Positions 37,701-47,083 of a stretch of 64,000 nucleotides of DNA are shown piece by piece. Position numbers and translations under genes: made by a program. The stretch comes from Cyclina sinensis (lineage: Eukaryota > Mollusca > Bivalvia > Venerida > Veneridae). Each line of letters starts with the position of its first letter. Position 1 is the stretch's first letter. The stretch covers positions 1,934,197 through 1,998,196 of the forward strand of contig JAAONU010000009.1 of the NCBI GenBank assembly GCA_012932295.1, in the 5' to 3' direction. Below the pieces are notes generated by a model that saw only the letters and a list, made by a program, of their open reading frames with translations, searched no databases and was not told the DNA's origin.

Positions 37701-39854
37701 TTGATTCAGGAAAAAAAAGAAAATTAATCATTTATAAATATTTTGTAAACATTTTGCTGAAATTGAATCGAACGCAAGTATAAAATACCAAGTAAGTAAG
37801 AAAAAAATATTTTCAACATATGTCAACTTGACCTAGTGACCTCAAACTCTATTCAATCGACAAGGTTCATGCAAGGTACCTAGATATCAAATATTTAAAA
37901 TATCGGTCAATAAATGAAGGCTTCAAAGCAAAAGGAGAAAAAATACCATTTCAGCTTGACCTTGACCCCACTGAATGGTAGAGGTTCATAAAAGATATCT
38001 ATAAATCAAATATCTTAAATATTAGCCAATGAATAGAGGCTCTACGACAGAAAGATTAAAAAGTCTATTTCAAGCCTCGGTGACCTTGACCCGTTGACAT
38101 CAAACTCCACTGAAGGGTAGAGGTCAACGCAAGGAACCTACATAATATCTAAGATATTTGTCAATAAATGAAGGCTACATATTTTAGCCTCGATAACCTC
38201 GACCCAGTAGAGATTTATGCAAGCTGTTTTTTATACCTAATATCTAAAATACCAATCAATAAATAAAGGTTCTATGACGAAAAGAAGAAAATGTATTTTA
38301 AGCCTCGGTGACATTTACCTTGACCCGGTGACCTCAAACCCCACCCAGTGGTAAGCAGGTAACCTAAATTGGTCAATCGAGTCAAAAAAAAATGCTGCTC
38401 GCGACAGCCTAAATGATAACAAATAGCACGTCGTATAGCCACACCGGATATGTTAATTTGATTTTGACACAACATTAAAGGCAAAACTTGGGATCAATAG
38501 TTGTATTAACATAGCTGATAACTATTGCCAATAAAAACATTAAAAGCAAGCATGTTTGGAGTAACAATATCGTTAACTTTATTACTTTAAGTCCGTGCTT
38601 TCACGACTCCCATCAAGCACACCACGCACTGGTTACGTCTCGCTACGCCCGATAGGGGAAGTAACTCTCCGTAGAGTTTGAATTAAAACAGTGCCATGGG
38701 TCACAGACATTGTATAATTAAACCTCAACCTGCTATATTTCTTTAACAGAATTGACATTATTGTTTCAACCGAATCCATTATCATTGCAGAAGTGATTTG
38801 TTTTAATTGAAAAACTTCACCGAAAAGTGAACAACGCAAGTGGTATGATCTGCTCGCAAAATTATAATAAAAAAATATATACAGTCGAGTCCACTCAATA
38901 CGAACTCGCTTGATACGAATTTTCGGATTTAACGAACAAATTCCTATTTCCCCGGCCGAGTCCTTCTATTTTCTATGTAAAATTATTTCGGAAATAGCGA
39001 ACTCGCTTCATACGAATAATCGGAAGATACGAACACATATTGAAGTCCCAAGTAGCTAAAATGCTATATTTTTCCATCTTTTGATACGAACATATTTTTC
39101 AAGTCGGCAGCCATTTTTAACTTGTTATGCTTTATTCTGTATTAGTTTGAAACGGTACAGTGCTGATATCTTATCGACGTGATTGTCACCTGTAATCGGT
39201 AAGTATACATAATAAAGAGATTAACAATATGTACAAATGTTAGTATACTGTTATTTTATTTAATAGAGTCCACGTAATCTGTGGAAATTGAGCGATGCTC
39301 ACTTAAAATCATGTTTCACATAGCTATAAAAAGTACAAAGTAGTTTTATTACAAGCAGTGTAGTTTATGCAACAAGAATGGCTACGCCTAAGTCCGGCAT
39401 TAAAAGAAAGGCAATATCTTTAGACACAAAGATTGAGATTATTAATGCTGTTGATGCTGGGATTTTAACAAAAGCGCGAATCGCAGAAAAATTCGACATT
39501 AAAAGGAATACATTAAGCACTATAATTAAAAACAGGAGTACAATTTATCAGATGTTCAAAGCTATTCACTACTAATTTCAGAAGATATTCACCACTATAT
39601 ACCGGTGATATGGCCAAACTTACTCGATCAAATTATCCGGTGAATCCTACATTCGTTAATACGAATTTCGTTTGATACGAACATATTTCACAGGTCCCGA
39701 GGAATTCGTATAAAGCGAGTTTGACTGAATTCAAATTAAAAATAAAGAAGAAGTAAAAGAAGAAATGCTGCCTCAAGCTGCGCATGGGTTGATGATATTT
39801 AAATAAGTCTACGAGAGAAATTTAATTTTTACCTGTTAGTGTAAGACTCGCCAT
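25613..39854 (-). CDS. G2: secreted four-EGF, two Thr-linker protein with the novel C-terminal domain, complete
   Basis: Twelve exons: 39833-39854, 37245-37307, 36737-36760, 33393-33536, 31901-32035, 31196-31285, 30267-30410, 28882-29016, 27711-27842, 27353-27525, 26192-26323, 25613-25711. They total 1293 nt (430 aa). Order: signal peptide 1-26, 24-nt microexon 29-36, EGF1 37-84, EGF2 85-129, Thr linker 130-159, EGF3 160-207, EGF4 208-252, poly-Thr linker 253-296, C-terminal domain 297-430 with six Cys. Each EGF has six Cys (C..C..C..CxC..C). Cassette exons are all phase 1-1. EGF1-EGF2-linker looks duplicated into EGF3-EGF4-linker. Probably an extracellular matrix or shell/mucus-type glycoprotein, but that role is inferred only from architecture. 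An AATAAA follows the stop by about 105 nt. Confidence 0.8.
26192..26323 (-). CDS. G2 exon 11 (C-terminal domain, middle part)
   Basis: 132 nt, phase 0-0, acceptor TCTGATTCAG, donor GTAGTA. Starts VMSYCSGQKSLPGYTPIAAF and ends SGVFVSCTDKGFK. Confidence 0.75.
27353..27525 (-). CDS. G2 exon 10 (C-terminal domain, first part)
   Basis: 173 nt, phase 1-0, acceptor TTTTATTTAG, donor GTTTGT. Contains NCDRSDVLTSIALQT, CSAGSHTSHDALVLSYC and a Trp six residues before the donor. Same length as the G3 counterpart. Confidence 0.75.
27711..27842 (-). CDS. G2 exon 9 (poly-Thr linker)
   Basis: 132 nt, phase 1-1, acceptor GCATTTCAG, donor GTAAAT. In the frame set by its neighbours it reads KGHDTTTTTVTTPPPP, then runs of Thr broken by Ala. 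The DNA is an (ACA)n repeat, so length polymorphism is likely. Confidence 0.7.
28882..29016 (-). CDS. G2 exon 8 (EGF4)
   Basis: 135 nt, phase 1-1, acceptor TGTATTTTCAG, donor GTAGCT. Contains QCHNPCGHGTC and CLCDPGWDGEHC. Confidence 0.8.
29560..30266 (-). repeat. 69-bp minisatellite derived from the 3' half of the EGF3 exon
   Basis: Tandem copies at 69-bp steps (29772 to 29841 and onward) run from the EGF3 donor into the intron. On the minus strand each contains a version of TGG-ATA-GGA-GAA-GCG-TGT-GAC-ATG-TTT (GWIGEACDMF) followed by a donor-like GTGAGTGAGATAT. Copies nearest the exon are diverged from each other but clearly exon-like. Copies at 29740-30020 are homogenised. Confidence 0.85.
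30267..30410 (-). CDS. G2 exon 7 (EGF3)
   Basis: 144 nt, phase 1-1, acceptor GCATGTTAG, donor GTGAGT. Contains SCGPYLCLHGSC and CTCNTGWIGEACDMFK. Its 3' half and donor are the source of the 69-bp minisatellite in the next intron. Confidence 0.85.
30661..30718. repeat. (GTTT)n / T-rich simple repeat
   Basis: GTTT tetranucleotide run going into poly-T, in the G2 intron between the first Thr linker and EGF3. Confidence 0.8.
31196..31285 (-). CDS. G2 exon 6 (first Thr-rich linker)
   Basis: 90 nt, phase 1-1, acceptor GTGGTAG, donor GTAAGA. Contains LPDTTVTTALPTKTLTTF. Likely O-glycosylated. Confidence 0.65.
31901..32035 (-). CDS. G2 exon 5 (EGF2)
   Basis: 135 nt, phase 1-1, acceptor CATCTTCCAG, donor GTAAGT. 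Contains LCNGSCGHGTC and CHCDPDWHGDHC. Confidence 0.8.
32945..33150 (+). mobile_element. tRNA-derived SINE, family 1, decayed copy
   Basis: Shares AGGAGCAGTGG, CTTTCGGGGCGAGTACTGGT, CCCAGGAAGCAGTC and TTGCAAGAACTTGCTTCC with the copy at 3944-4165. The tRNA head has lost its B box. In the intron between EGF1 and EGF2 of G2. Confidence 0.6.
33393..33536 (-). CDS. G2 exon 4 (EGF1)
   Basis: 144 nt, phase 1-1, donor GTAATC. Contains SCGPYLCLHGSC and CDCNTGWIGEACDMFK, a complete six-Cys EGF. Differs from EGF3 at only about nine residues. Confidence 0.85.
33870..36205. repeat. 35-bp minisatellite, about 65 copies, two subfamilies
   Basis: Unit of the form GATGCGCTCTCAGACTGAAA plus GAAGCGTCATGGGAT. 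The left half (33870-35150) is a diverged subfamily with GATATAAGCCTCATTGGAC. The right half (35160-36110) is nearly uniform. Fills most of the G2 intron between the microexon and EGF1. Confidence 0.9.
36737..36760 (-). CDS. G2 exon 3 (24-nt microexon)
   Basis: Acceptor CTTTTTTCAG, donor GTGAGC, phase 1-1. Encodes QSQRRFI. Its short size keeps confidence moderate, but both splice sites and the phase fit. Confidence 0.55.
37245..37307 (-). CDS. G2 exon 2 (signal peptide core)
   Basis: 63 nt, phase 1-1, acceptor TTTTTCCCTCCAG, donor GTAAGT. Encodes FISVTFHILILGNNLCDAGK. Cleavage is plausible after the Ala. Confidence 0.7.
37815..38355. repeat. Tandem repeat with unit of about 110-130 bp
   Basis: Four to five diverged copies sharing 'ccttgaccc..tgacctcaaac', 'caaggaacctagatat' and 'caataaatgaaggct'. 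Lies in G2 intron 1. Confidence 0.65.
38882..39727 (+). mobile_element. pogo/Tigger-type DNA transposon remnant
   Basis: The left end CAGTCGAGTCCACTCAATAC and the inverted right end CAGTCAAACTCGCTTTATAC are related terminal inverted repeats containing repeated ATACGAA motifs. A TA precedes the left end; the right flank is AA, so the target duplication is decayed. It encodes a CENP-B/psq-like helix-turn-helix N-terminus but no DDE domain. It sits antisense in G2 intron 1. Confidence 0.7.
39378..39575 (+). pseudogene. Truncated Tigger-like transposase (DNA-binding N-terminus only)
   Basis: 65 codons: MATPKSGIKRKAISLDTKIE, then AVDAGILTKARIAEKFDI and RNTLSTIIKNRSTIYQMF, the CENP-B N-terminal (pipsqueak-like) helix-turn-helix seen in Tigger transposases. 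The frame ends at a stop right after the first HTH. The second HTH and the DDE catalytic domain are missing, so it is not functional as a transposase. Confidence 0.75.
39833..39854 (-). CDS. G2 exon 1 (start codon)
   Basis: ATG at 39854-39852, encoding MASLTLT plus one base, donor GTAAAA. With exon 2 it forms a signal peptide. Confidence 0.65.
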
Positions 39855-42762
39855 TCTTAACACGTGAGCATACGCTGTTATCTATCGCTTTTCACTACTG
39901 TGATTCGGACGATAAAAGACTGTCTCGCGTGATGTATTTAGATAAGAAACTATGGACATTACAACTGAGTGATCACATGTCAAATAAAATAAAGCTGTTC
40001 TCTTTTTTAAAGATTTTATGCCTACCATTTTCGGGCTGGGATGAGAGCGGATAAGATGAAGCTAATTTAAAAGGTTCTTAGAATAATTGAAGATTTTTTG
40101 GAAACTTTCCCATTGGATATAAACGTAAGACAATCACTGATTCGAAGCCGCGACCGTGTATTTTGAATGCGATTTTTTACCTTTACATGTAAAGATAGCA
40201 CTGAACAGTTTTGTTTACATTCATGTTTATAGACATTGAAATGTGTGATGGTAGGCCTTATAGCGAGTAAATTTCAATTCAATGAATTCAAGTTTTGTGT
40301 TGATATGGAAAAAAAATAATATACCGCGATTGTTGAAATTGCTTTGCCAATGTCAGATTTGCGGTTTTTGACACAAAAATGCAGTGAGTAGTTTCCCCAA
40401 AATTCGCTAGAGTACAAAAGTAAGAAACAAGATGTATCTTTAAAAAAGAAACGCGGCCGTGGTACAATGACACATAAAGTTGGTAAAGTATACACGGACA
40501 ATTTCAGTACAAGAACTGCAGTACCACTGAAATTACTAGTTTTGTATTGTAATTTGGCGGGAAGGACGCACGCGCAGAAAACGTTTTTACTGGACACTGC
40601 GAACAATATACATATATTAGGTCCCAGCTGGAAACAAGATGTGTCTTTAAAAAAGATACACGACCAGGGTACAAAGACACATGAAATTGGAAAAATATAC
40701 ACTGTAGATATGAATGCAAGTACTGCAGCACCAGTTAAGTTATTACTAGCTTTGTAATGTAATTTGGCGGGAAGGATGTGCGCGCAGAAACGTTTTTCCA
40801 TGAACAAAAGGCAAAAAACCAATGTTAAATCCGACCTCTGCGAAATTTTCTCCATTCATTTACCATCGTTTCTTTCCTTTCACGAATATAAAATGTGCAA
40901 AATATAAAGCAATTGAAAAATGCCTATGAACCTATTAGATTTCATAAGGCTCAGAGTCAAAAAGCCTAAGATCTCGTTTTCGATAGTCCTTTCCTTTTCG
41001 TGGCAAGTGACCACTAAAATGTCAAAGATTTTTGGGTCAACCAATGAAATTTAAGCAACGATTCTAATTTCACTTTGCAATAAACCGGAAGTAAAGGGGA
41101 AATCAAGACGACCTACAATAAATCAAAACATCTAAGTGTTACCGTTGATTTTACCACGGTTCGTAGGTTCTTTCAGCTTCTCACATGGTAGGGTCTAGGC
41201 TGTTAGAACAATAAGGACATTTATTGTAAAATAAATGTGATACCAAGATGGCATGAACTACTTTCAAAAGATGTATTTCTTAAAGTGCGCATATCAAAAA
41301 TATCAGTCAGATACAAGTAGATGAAATTTATGAATAGTATGGAATAATAGATGAATAATAATGGCACAATCTAAATAGTTTAAATTACCTGTTAAAGGAC
41401 AATAAGGACATTTATTGTAAAATAAATGTAAAACCAAGATTGCATGAACCACTTTCAAAAGATGTATTTCTTTAAGTGCGCATGCGTGCCAGTGATTACT
41501 GATAATGTTAAATATATAACGTCACTGTCATCTACCCTGGTGTTAGTACTAGTTACGTGCCCTTTGACTATGTTTATGATTAATGAGTGATGGTGTTTAC
41601 ATTTATGCTATAATGGAATGACTGAAAATCATTGAATGAATAACATAATAAAGACAATCAGACGCACAGGACAAAGACATACAAAAGAAAAGACGATACT
41701 AAAGTATGGTGTACAGTACAGGACATCACAATATAAAAGGTATGGTGGATAATACAGGACAACACAATACAGATATAGATAAATAAATATGCACAATAGA
41801 GTGGAAATGACCCTCCGACATCCTCCTCCTCACAGGCGAAAGTCGTCCCGACTTTTAAAATACAAGCACCGTGGTTCCCTTAGTAACAAGCAGCAACATA
41901 GCATATACTATTAAGTGCCTATACTGAAAGAGTTCGATTCCAACGTAGAATTTCAACCAACTACGCAATAAGAACTAAATTTTAAGCTTTACCAAGCAAA
42001 ATTAACTAGCTACAGCATATCTCCACTACTACTACTACCAATGCGACAATAGATATTTACCACTGAATATACCACTTTAATTTGTCAATTTTAGCAAGTA
42101 ATTGCTGTAAGCATATGGCCATAAATAGATATAAAGTACATTTATATCTTTTATGCACATACTTGCTGTAATTACACACATGTGTAAAGTATGAGTTTTT
42201 ATGAAGTGCTATTAGGCATTACAGAACAGAACAGAACATAAGATTATTTCGATTTAAGCATACAGCTCATCGTCGTAACATAACATAACATAACAGTCAT
42301 GAATTTTACAGACAATATATAATATGATAAGTTGAGAGTGGTCACAATTTGACAATTATGAACGAGTTGGATGTAGTTTCCATACTTGTATATATACAAA
42401 ATATTTTGGTTAATTGTTAAAATGGTCATTTCTCAATTTGAAGGCTTTTAAGCAAAACAATGCCAGATTATGTGAAACATGTTTTTTTTTATCTGAGAAA
42501 ACAAAAACAAATTTAATTACATAAAATGAAAATCAACTGTGAGCATCCTTTCTGCAACAATACAGTAAAAACCATTATCATATAAATTTTTTATTTATAA
42601 CTAAAGTAAAGCCGACTGTATAACACATTTGTAAATCAATACAATACAAAATGGCTACTCATATCTCAACTTCATCCAAACAAGCTTTTTCCTAGTCCTA
42701 GTACCCCTCCTTAGACAAAATGGCGGTGCTTTAGGATTCAAATTAGACTGATTCTGTTTCGA
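39855..42762. other. Upstream of G2; two direct duplications, no gene
   Basis: The G2 promoter should lie just above 39854, but no clear TATA is visible. Segment 40430-40595 recurs at 40635-40797 (about 200 bp apart: ...CTTTAAAAAAGA...GGCGGGAAGGA...GCGCAGAAA). Segment 41212-41292 recurs at 41397-41480 (GGACATTTATTGTAAAATAA...). A stop-free 193-codon minus frame over the first pair does not look like a protein I know and follows the duplication. Confidence 0.45.
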
Positions 42763-43044
42763 TCATAAGGCTGGAATGACATACCTCTCTGAAGCAGCTG
42801 CATCCCTTTTCTCAGGACCATTCTTTGAAATACCTGGAATTGAAACAGTTGAATTTTCATTAGGCAAAGAACTACAAACTGTTATATCAGAGAAAACAGA
42901 TGGGTTCCTAGGTATCTGACCTACATTTGTAGCAGAAGTACTGCTTGGGACCGAAACTGTTACGTTTGGTGTCATAGAAGGACAAGATACTGGCATATCC
43001 TGAACTACAGAGGTAGTTTTAGAACTCTCAATGGGAATACGCAT
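42763..43044 (-). pseudogene. Pol C-terminal tail of the Ty3/Gypsy element
   Basis: 93 codons rich in Ser, Thr, Val and Pro (TPNVTVSVPSSTSATNVG), directly downstream of the integrase in the same direction. Assigned by position only. Confidence 0.4.
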
Positions 43045-43115
43045 GAATGGTAAAAAATGGTTCCTATGTAGGAGTCAAACATAAGAAAATGGGGGTAAAA
43101 CCAGTTATATCGTGT

Positions 43116-43769
43116 CTAGTTGTAGGCGTGTACTAAAGAGTGAACATGTGACTTCCAGTCTTTCTTCTGTTTCTCTTCAAGCGTTCTTAGCATGTTCATG
43201 AGAGTTTGATTAAACCTTTCAGGCATGCCGTTGCCTTGCAGATGGTAAGGTGTCGTCCTAGATTTCTCAATGTGTGCCAGCTTACATGGCTCCTGGATGA
43301 CTTCACTTTCAAAGTTCCTGCCTTGGTCGCTATGTAAGCGGCTAGGGAAAGCGTAGTGACAGACAAAGTTTTCAAACAGTAGTGTCGCAGTTCTACGAGC
43401 TGTTTGATTACGTGCAGGTAGCGCTTGAGCAAAGCGTGTGAAATGGTCTGTAATGATGAGAATGTTCTCAAAGCCTCCGGACCACATATCCAAAGACAGG
43501 AAGTCCATACAGACTAACTCCATTGGATATGATGACTGTACGTTTACAAGTCTTGCCGCGTTACTGTATTGGGTCTTTCGGCAAATGCAACGTGGGTACG
43601 TTCGAACCCTGTGAACAAACTGCTCCATCTGGGGCCAGAAAAACCTAGACTCAATAAGAGACGTAGTGCGATCTCTTCCTTGATGTTCTGCTTCGTCATG
43701 TAATGCAGTAAAAACCATATCATGATAGAAAGAAGGAAGAACTAACTGAGCTACAGGGAAACCATTCAC
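43116..43769 (-). pseudogene. Integrase of the Ty3/Gypsy element, partial
   Basis: 217 codons. The HHCC zinc-binding part has both His (ALHDEAEHQG), but the first Cys is changed to Tyr (TYPRCIC), by a TGC to TAC change. The catalytic core shows DFLSLD, LHSDQGRNFESEV and a Glu-containing GNGMPERFNQTL, so the D,D-35-E triad is in place. No chromodomain seen. Confidence 0.85.
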
Positions 43770-44279
43770 ATGTACGATATAAATTCCATTCTTTAAGTAC
43801 AGTAAGATCCACTCCCGAAGATATTTGCGTACAGCATCTGCCTCGCGAGCACGCTATCTGTCAATCTATTACCTGCCTATAAAAGGGCTATAACTCGATG
43901 TAGAACTGGACCACTACCTTGTTCAACTTTCCAGTCTACTGCACTAGCGTTTGTACCTAGTGATATTTCATCCCTTTGATTTTGATCAATTACCGGTTGT
44001 GACATGTCGACACACTATCCGGCTGAATTGTCAGTGAGAGAATGAGCCTGGAGAAGAGCATTAACCAAGTCCGTGAAAAGTATTGCATCCTGTTGTGAGG
44101 GCAGCCTTGAGAGAGCATCTGCATCGGCGTTCAACTTCCCTGACCTGTATTGTAAAGAGCAGCCAGCCAGCGGTGACTCATGGCATCCAACTGAGCGTTA
44201 GAAAATGAGGGTTATTGTCAGTGCGAACGAGTGTGGAATTACCATGGAGATAATCGTGAAACTTGTTGCACACGGCCCA

Positions 44280-44516
44280 CTATAACGCCAAAAATTCCAA
44301 TTTATGAGCCGAATAATGACGCTCACTGTTCCGCAGACCCCTACTGGCATACGCTACTACATATTCCTTGCCGTCATGTTCCTGGTAAAGAACAGCACCT
44401 AAACCACTGGTACTGGCATCGATACTCAGTATAAGCGGTTTGGTATAGTCCGCAAAGGCAAGAACTGGTGGTGAGAGTAGTTTCTCCTTCAAAGAGTCAA
44501 ATGCCTTCTGTCCCAA
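44280..44516 (-). pseudogene. RNase H domain fragment of the Ty3/Gypsy element
   Basis: AFDSLKEKLLSPPVLAF, then LILSIDASTSGLGAVLYQ and VVAYASRGLRNSERHYS, HKLEFLAL. The first catalytic Asp (SIDAS) and the Glu (LEFLAL) are present. The domain is cut by a stop soon after. Confidence 0.85.
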
Positions 44517-44529
44517 TGGGCCTCATATC

Positions 44530-45470
44530 CAAACAGCAGGTTTCTTTGAAGATCGTTTGGCCTTCTTATTGGTTTGGTGTCACACCAGCAAATCGTTTAA
44601 TGGTTTTGCAATTTAAGCAAAATTCTTTATAAAACTGCGGTAGTAGCCTGCCAATCCCAGGAACCTCTGTACATCATCTGAGCTGGTTGGTATTGGCTAC
44701 TCCTTCACTGTTCGAATCTTTTCAGGGTCGGTATCAATGCCCTTGTCACTAATGATATAGCCTAACTACTGCACTCTCGTCTGAAGGAACTCACACTTAG
44801 ACCCCTTAAGCTTCAGATTACATTGCTCTAACCGCTGAAATACAGCTTCAAGGCGTATGAAATGAGACTCCAATGTATCTGAGAATATGAGTACATCGCC
44901 TAAGTAGATCGGTCAGTCTTTCAGGTGAAGTTTCCCAATGCACCTCTCCATCAGACGTTGAAATGTAAATGGGGCATTAATAAGCCCAAATGTCATCTTG
45001 TTACATTCAGAAAAAACCAAGATGCAGTTTTGTATTTGTCTGATTCATTCATGGCAACTTGCCAATAACCTAAACGAAGGTAAAATTTGCTGAAGTACTT
45101 GGAACTGACAAGACAATCAATGCTTTCATCTATCCGAGGGAGAGAAAAGGCGTCTCTTACGGTATGACTGTTGATTTGATGCAGTTGCTCCTGAGGAAAA
45201 TATGTTTCCACTTACTAAGAAACTCTTTAGTCCGTTCCTGTTGAATTGGAGTCGAACTTTCTGTAGGAATAAAATTTCAAGATCTTCTAAAGATTTATCA
45301 TGGTTGTGAAATTTGTCAATGCCTCCTTCGCAAGGGTCAAGAGTACGAACTATATCAACCTCATGCAGCTGGCAAAATACTTGACGCGGAGAAATAGCCA
45401 AGGACCAACCAGAAATATTGAACACACGGATAGGAATACGTGAAAACGAACTATTAGGATCAACTTTCAC
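44530..45470 (-). pseudogene. Reverse transcriptase of the Ty3/Gypsy element, inactivated
   Basis: In separate frames: a protease-RT linker (45126-45470), then DAFSLPRIDESIDCL, SKYFSKFYLRLGYWQV and DKYKTASW (44993-45150), then the catalytic region at 44895-44906, which reads YLGD instead of YxDD. The later block LGFLGL-like to RNase H is interrupted by stops. Loss of the first catalytic Asp plus frameshifts make this inactive. Confidence 0.8.
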
Positions 45471-45692
45471 AACCCTAGGACAGACATATCATCACCTTCA
45501 GCTACACCAGCTGTCATAGATCCGACATTAAGCACCTTCCCAATGATAGTACGTGATTCAAAGGGTTGTAAGACAACCTTCTTCTTATCCAAAGACCCAA
45601 CTGGAATGGTATGACCTCCGGATAAGGACACATAGCTTGCTGAAATGCGGTAGGTACTCTAGAACCAGGATTGTCTAGGGACTTGAAATAAT

Positions 45693-46058
45693 TTAAAACA
45701 TTTTACCTATAATCATAGGAACATTGCTAGAATAAGTGGAATCACGTACTACCAGAATTGGAACTGAAACAGGTGCAAATGAATCAAAAGATGGCAAAAA
45801 AATATCAAGCACAGCATACCCCAAATATGGAAGACAAGAATCATTAACACCTCTGATGTCTATACTAAAGTCTTTCAGACTTTTCATATCTGGTTTTGGG
45901 TTGACGTGAAAGAAAAGTATTTTCAGACAATGTGGTTACCATTGACCCAGTATCAACTAATCCTAGCATATGCATTCCATTTACAATTACTTCTGCCTCA
46001 CTGGCATGTCCAATTAGAGGTACTTGTCTAGGGCTCCTCGGAAAGTCCTGACCTCCTA
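45693..46058 (-). pseudogene. Retroviral-type aspartic protease fragment
   Basis: The active site LVDTGSMVTTLS is encoded at about 45933-45963, preceded by HASEAEVIVNGM. The following part (PYLGYAVLDIFLP, VPILVVRD and VPMIIG) matches the second half of the fold, including the hydrophobic-hydrophobic-Gly motif. A stop or frameshift lies between the two halves, near 45890. Confidence 0.7.
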
Positions 46059-46472
46059 TCAGCCCTGTGATGGAGGTCGAGCGGTGTTTAAATCCTGCTG
46101 TGTGACTGGCTCTTTAACAGTTTGACTATTTAGTTGTTCAAGTTGTTCCAGTACTTTAGTCTGTACAGTTGTAGCAAACTGTTTAGCCTCAACCTTGGCC
46201 TCTACATTAGCATGTTCTCTCTTATCAAAAGTAACAGGTATTGGCCTTTCACCTTTATTACTTGCAGATCTAGACAATTTCAAATCTTCCTCCATAGATC
46301 TTAACTCTCTTCTTAACTGATGGAAATCAATATCTTTTCCAAGCTTATATCTAGTCATATTTTTCAGATCTGAATCTCGAAGATTTGACCAGAGGCTATT
46401 TCTTAACATTTGATCTTTGGTCCTATAATCAATCTTACCTGGAACACGGCTTAACAAATGACCCTGCGCCAT
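46059..46472 (-). pseudogene. Gag-like fragment of the Ty3/Gypsy element
   Basis: 137 codons beginning MAQGHLLSRVPG, hydrophilic, with helical heptad-like stretches (DIDFHQLRRELRSMEEDLKL). It lies directly upstream of the protease, which suggests the Gag C-terminal part. No zinc knuckle is visible. Assignment is mainly by position. Confidence 0.5.
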
Positions 46473-46956
46473 AAGTTTTTTAGTTTTAAAAAAATCATCC
46501 CCGTCGTATAGCCTTTACCTAGTAAACATGATCCTAACTGAGCAAATCGTTAATCTGAGAATAAAACTATTGAAAATTATTTACTAGTATTTCTATAAAT
46601 TTCGTCGAAAAATTGTCCGAAAATTTTAACTACTGTGCGGTTCTTGCTGCTGTTATTTACGCGGTCGTTTTATTTCAACGGCCATTCCTTCTACTAATTC
46701 GTATCAGTAACCAATGCCGCAATTGTTGTTGTTGTTTTTGGTTGTTGTTTTTTGTTGTTTTTTCGTTTTTTTTTTCTTCTTCTTCTTGTTTGTTTTATGA
46801 GTAGAACATGTCGTGCTAACTGTGAATGCACGACTATCGCTATGAATCAAAATACTTTTTTATGGCCAATCACAGATAATTTATCGTGCTGATATATCTT
46901 TCTTTCACATTGTGATTTTTAAATAACAAACTTTATCATAATTCTCTTTCTTTAAC

Positions 46957-46962
46957 TTTATT
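46957..46962 (-). promoter_or_regulatory. G3 polyadenylation signal AATAAA
   Basis: AATAAA on the minus strand about 25 nt after the G3 stop codon. Confidence 0.5.
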
Positions 46963-46984
46963 TGAATTACACGAAATTTGAAAT

Positions 46985-47083
46985 TTAAGATACAGTATAG
47001 TACACGGATGGATTTAGAGTGTTAGTGCCGCCAGTGACTATTTCGGTAATATGTGAAGGCTGGCCACATGACTGGAGAGCAAT
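46985..47083 (-). CDS. G3 C-terminal domain exon 3 (stop)
   Basis: 99 nt, acceptor TATCGTTTCAG. Starts IALQSCGQPSHITEIVTGG and ends NPSVYYTVS then TAA. Confidence 0.7.
   Translation of the reverse strand: MALQSCGQPSHITEIVTGGTNTLNPSVYYTVS

Larger units (their letters stand above)
42763..46472 (-). mobile_element. Broken Ty3/Gypsy-type retrotransposon (internal region)
   Basis: On the minus strand the order is gag-like, aspartic protease, reverse transcriptase, RNase H, integrase, tail: the Ty3/Gypsy gene order. Frames shift between the pieces and there are many stops. I could not find LTRs, a primer binding site or a target duplication. The element lies between the G3 3' end and the G2 5' end. 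Lineage not assigned. Confidence 0.85.

Noticed and set aside
40274..40855. 193-codon minus-strand frame with internally repeated peptide
   Set aside because: It spans a direct DNA duplication upstream of G2. The peptide repeat simply mirrors it, and no signal of selection or splice context is visible.
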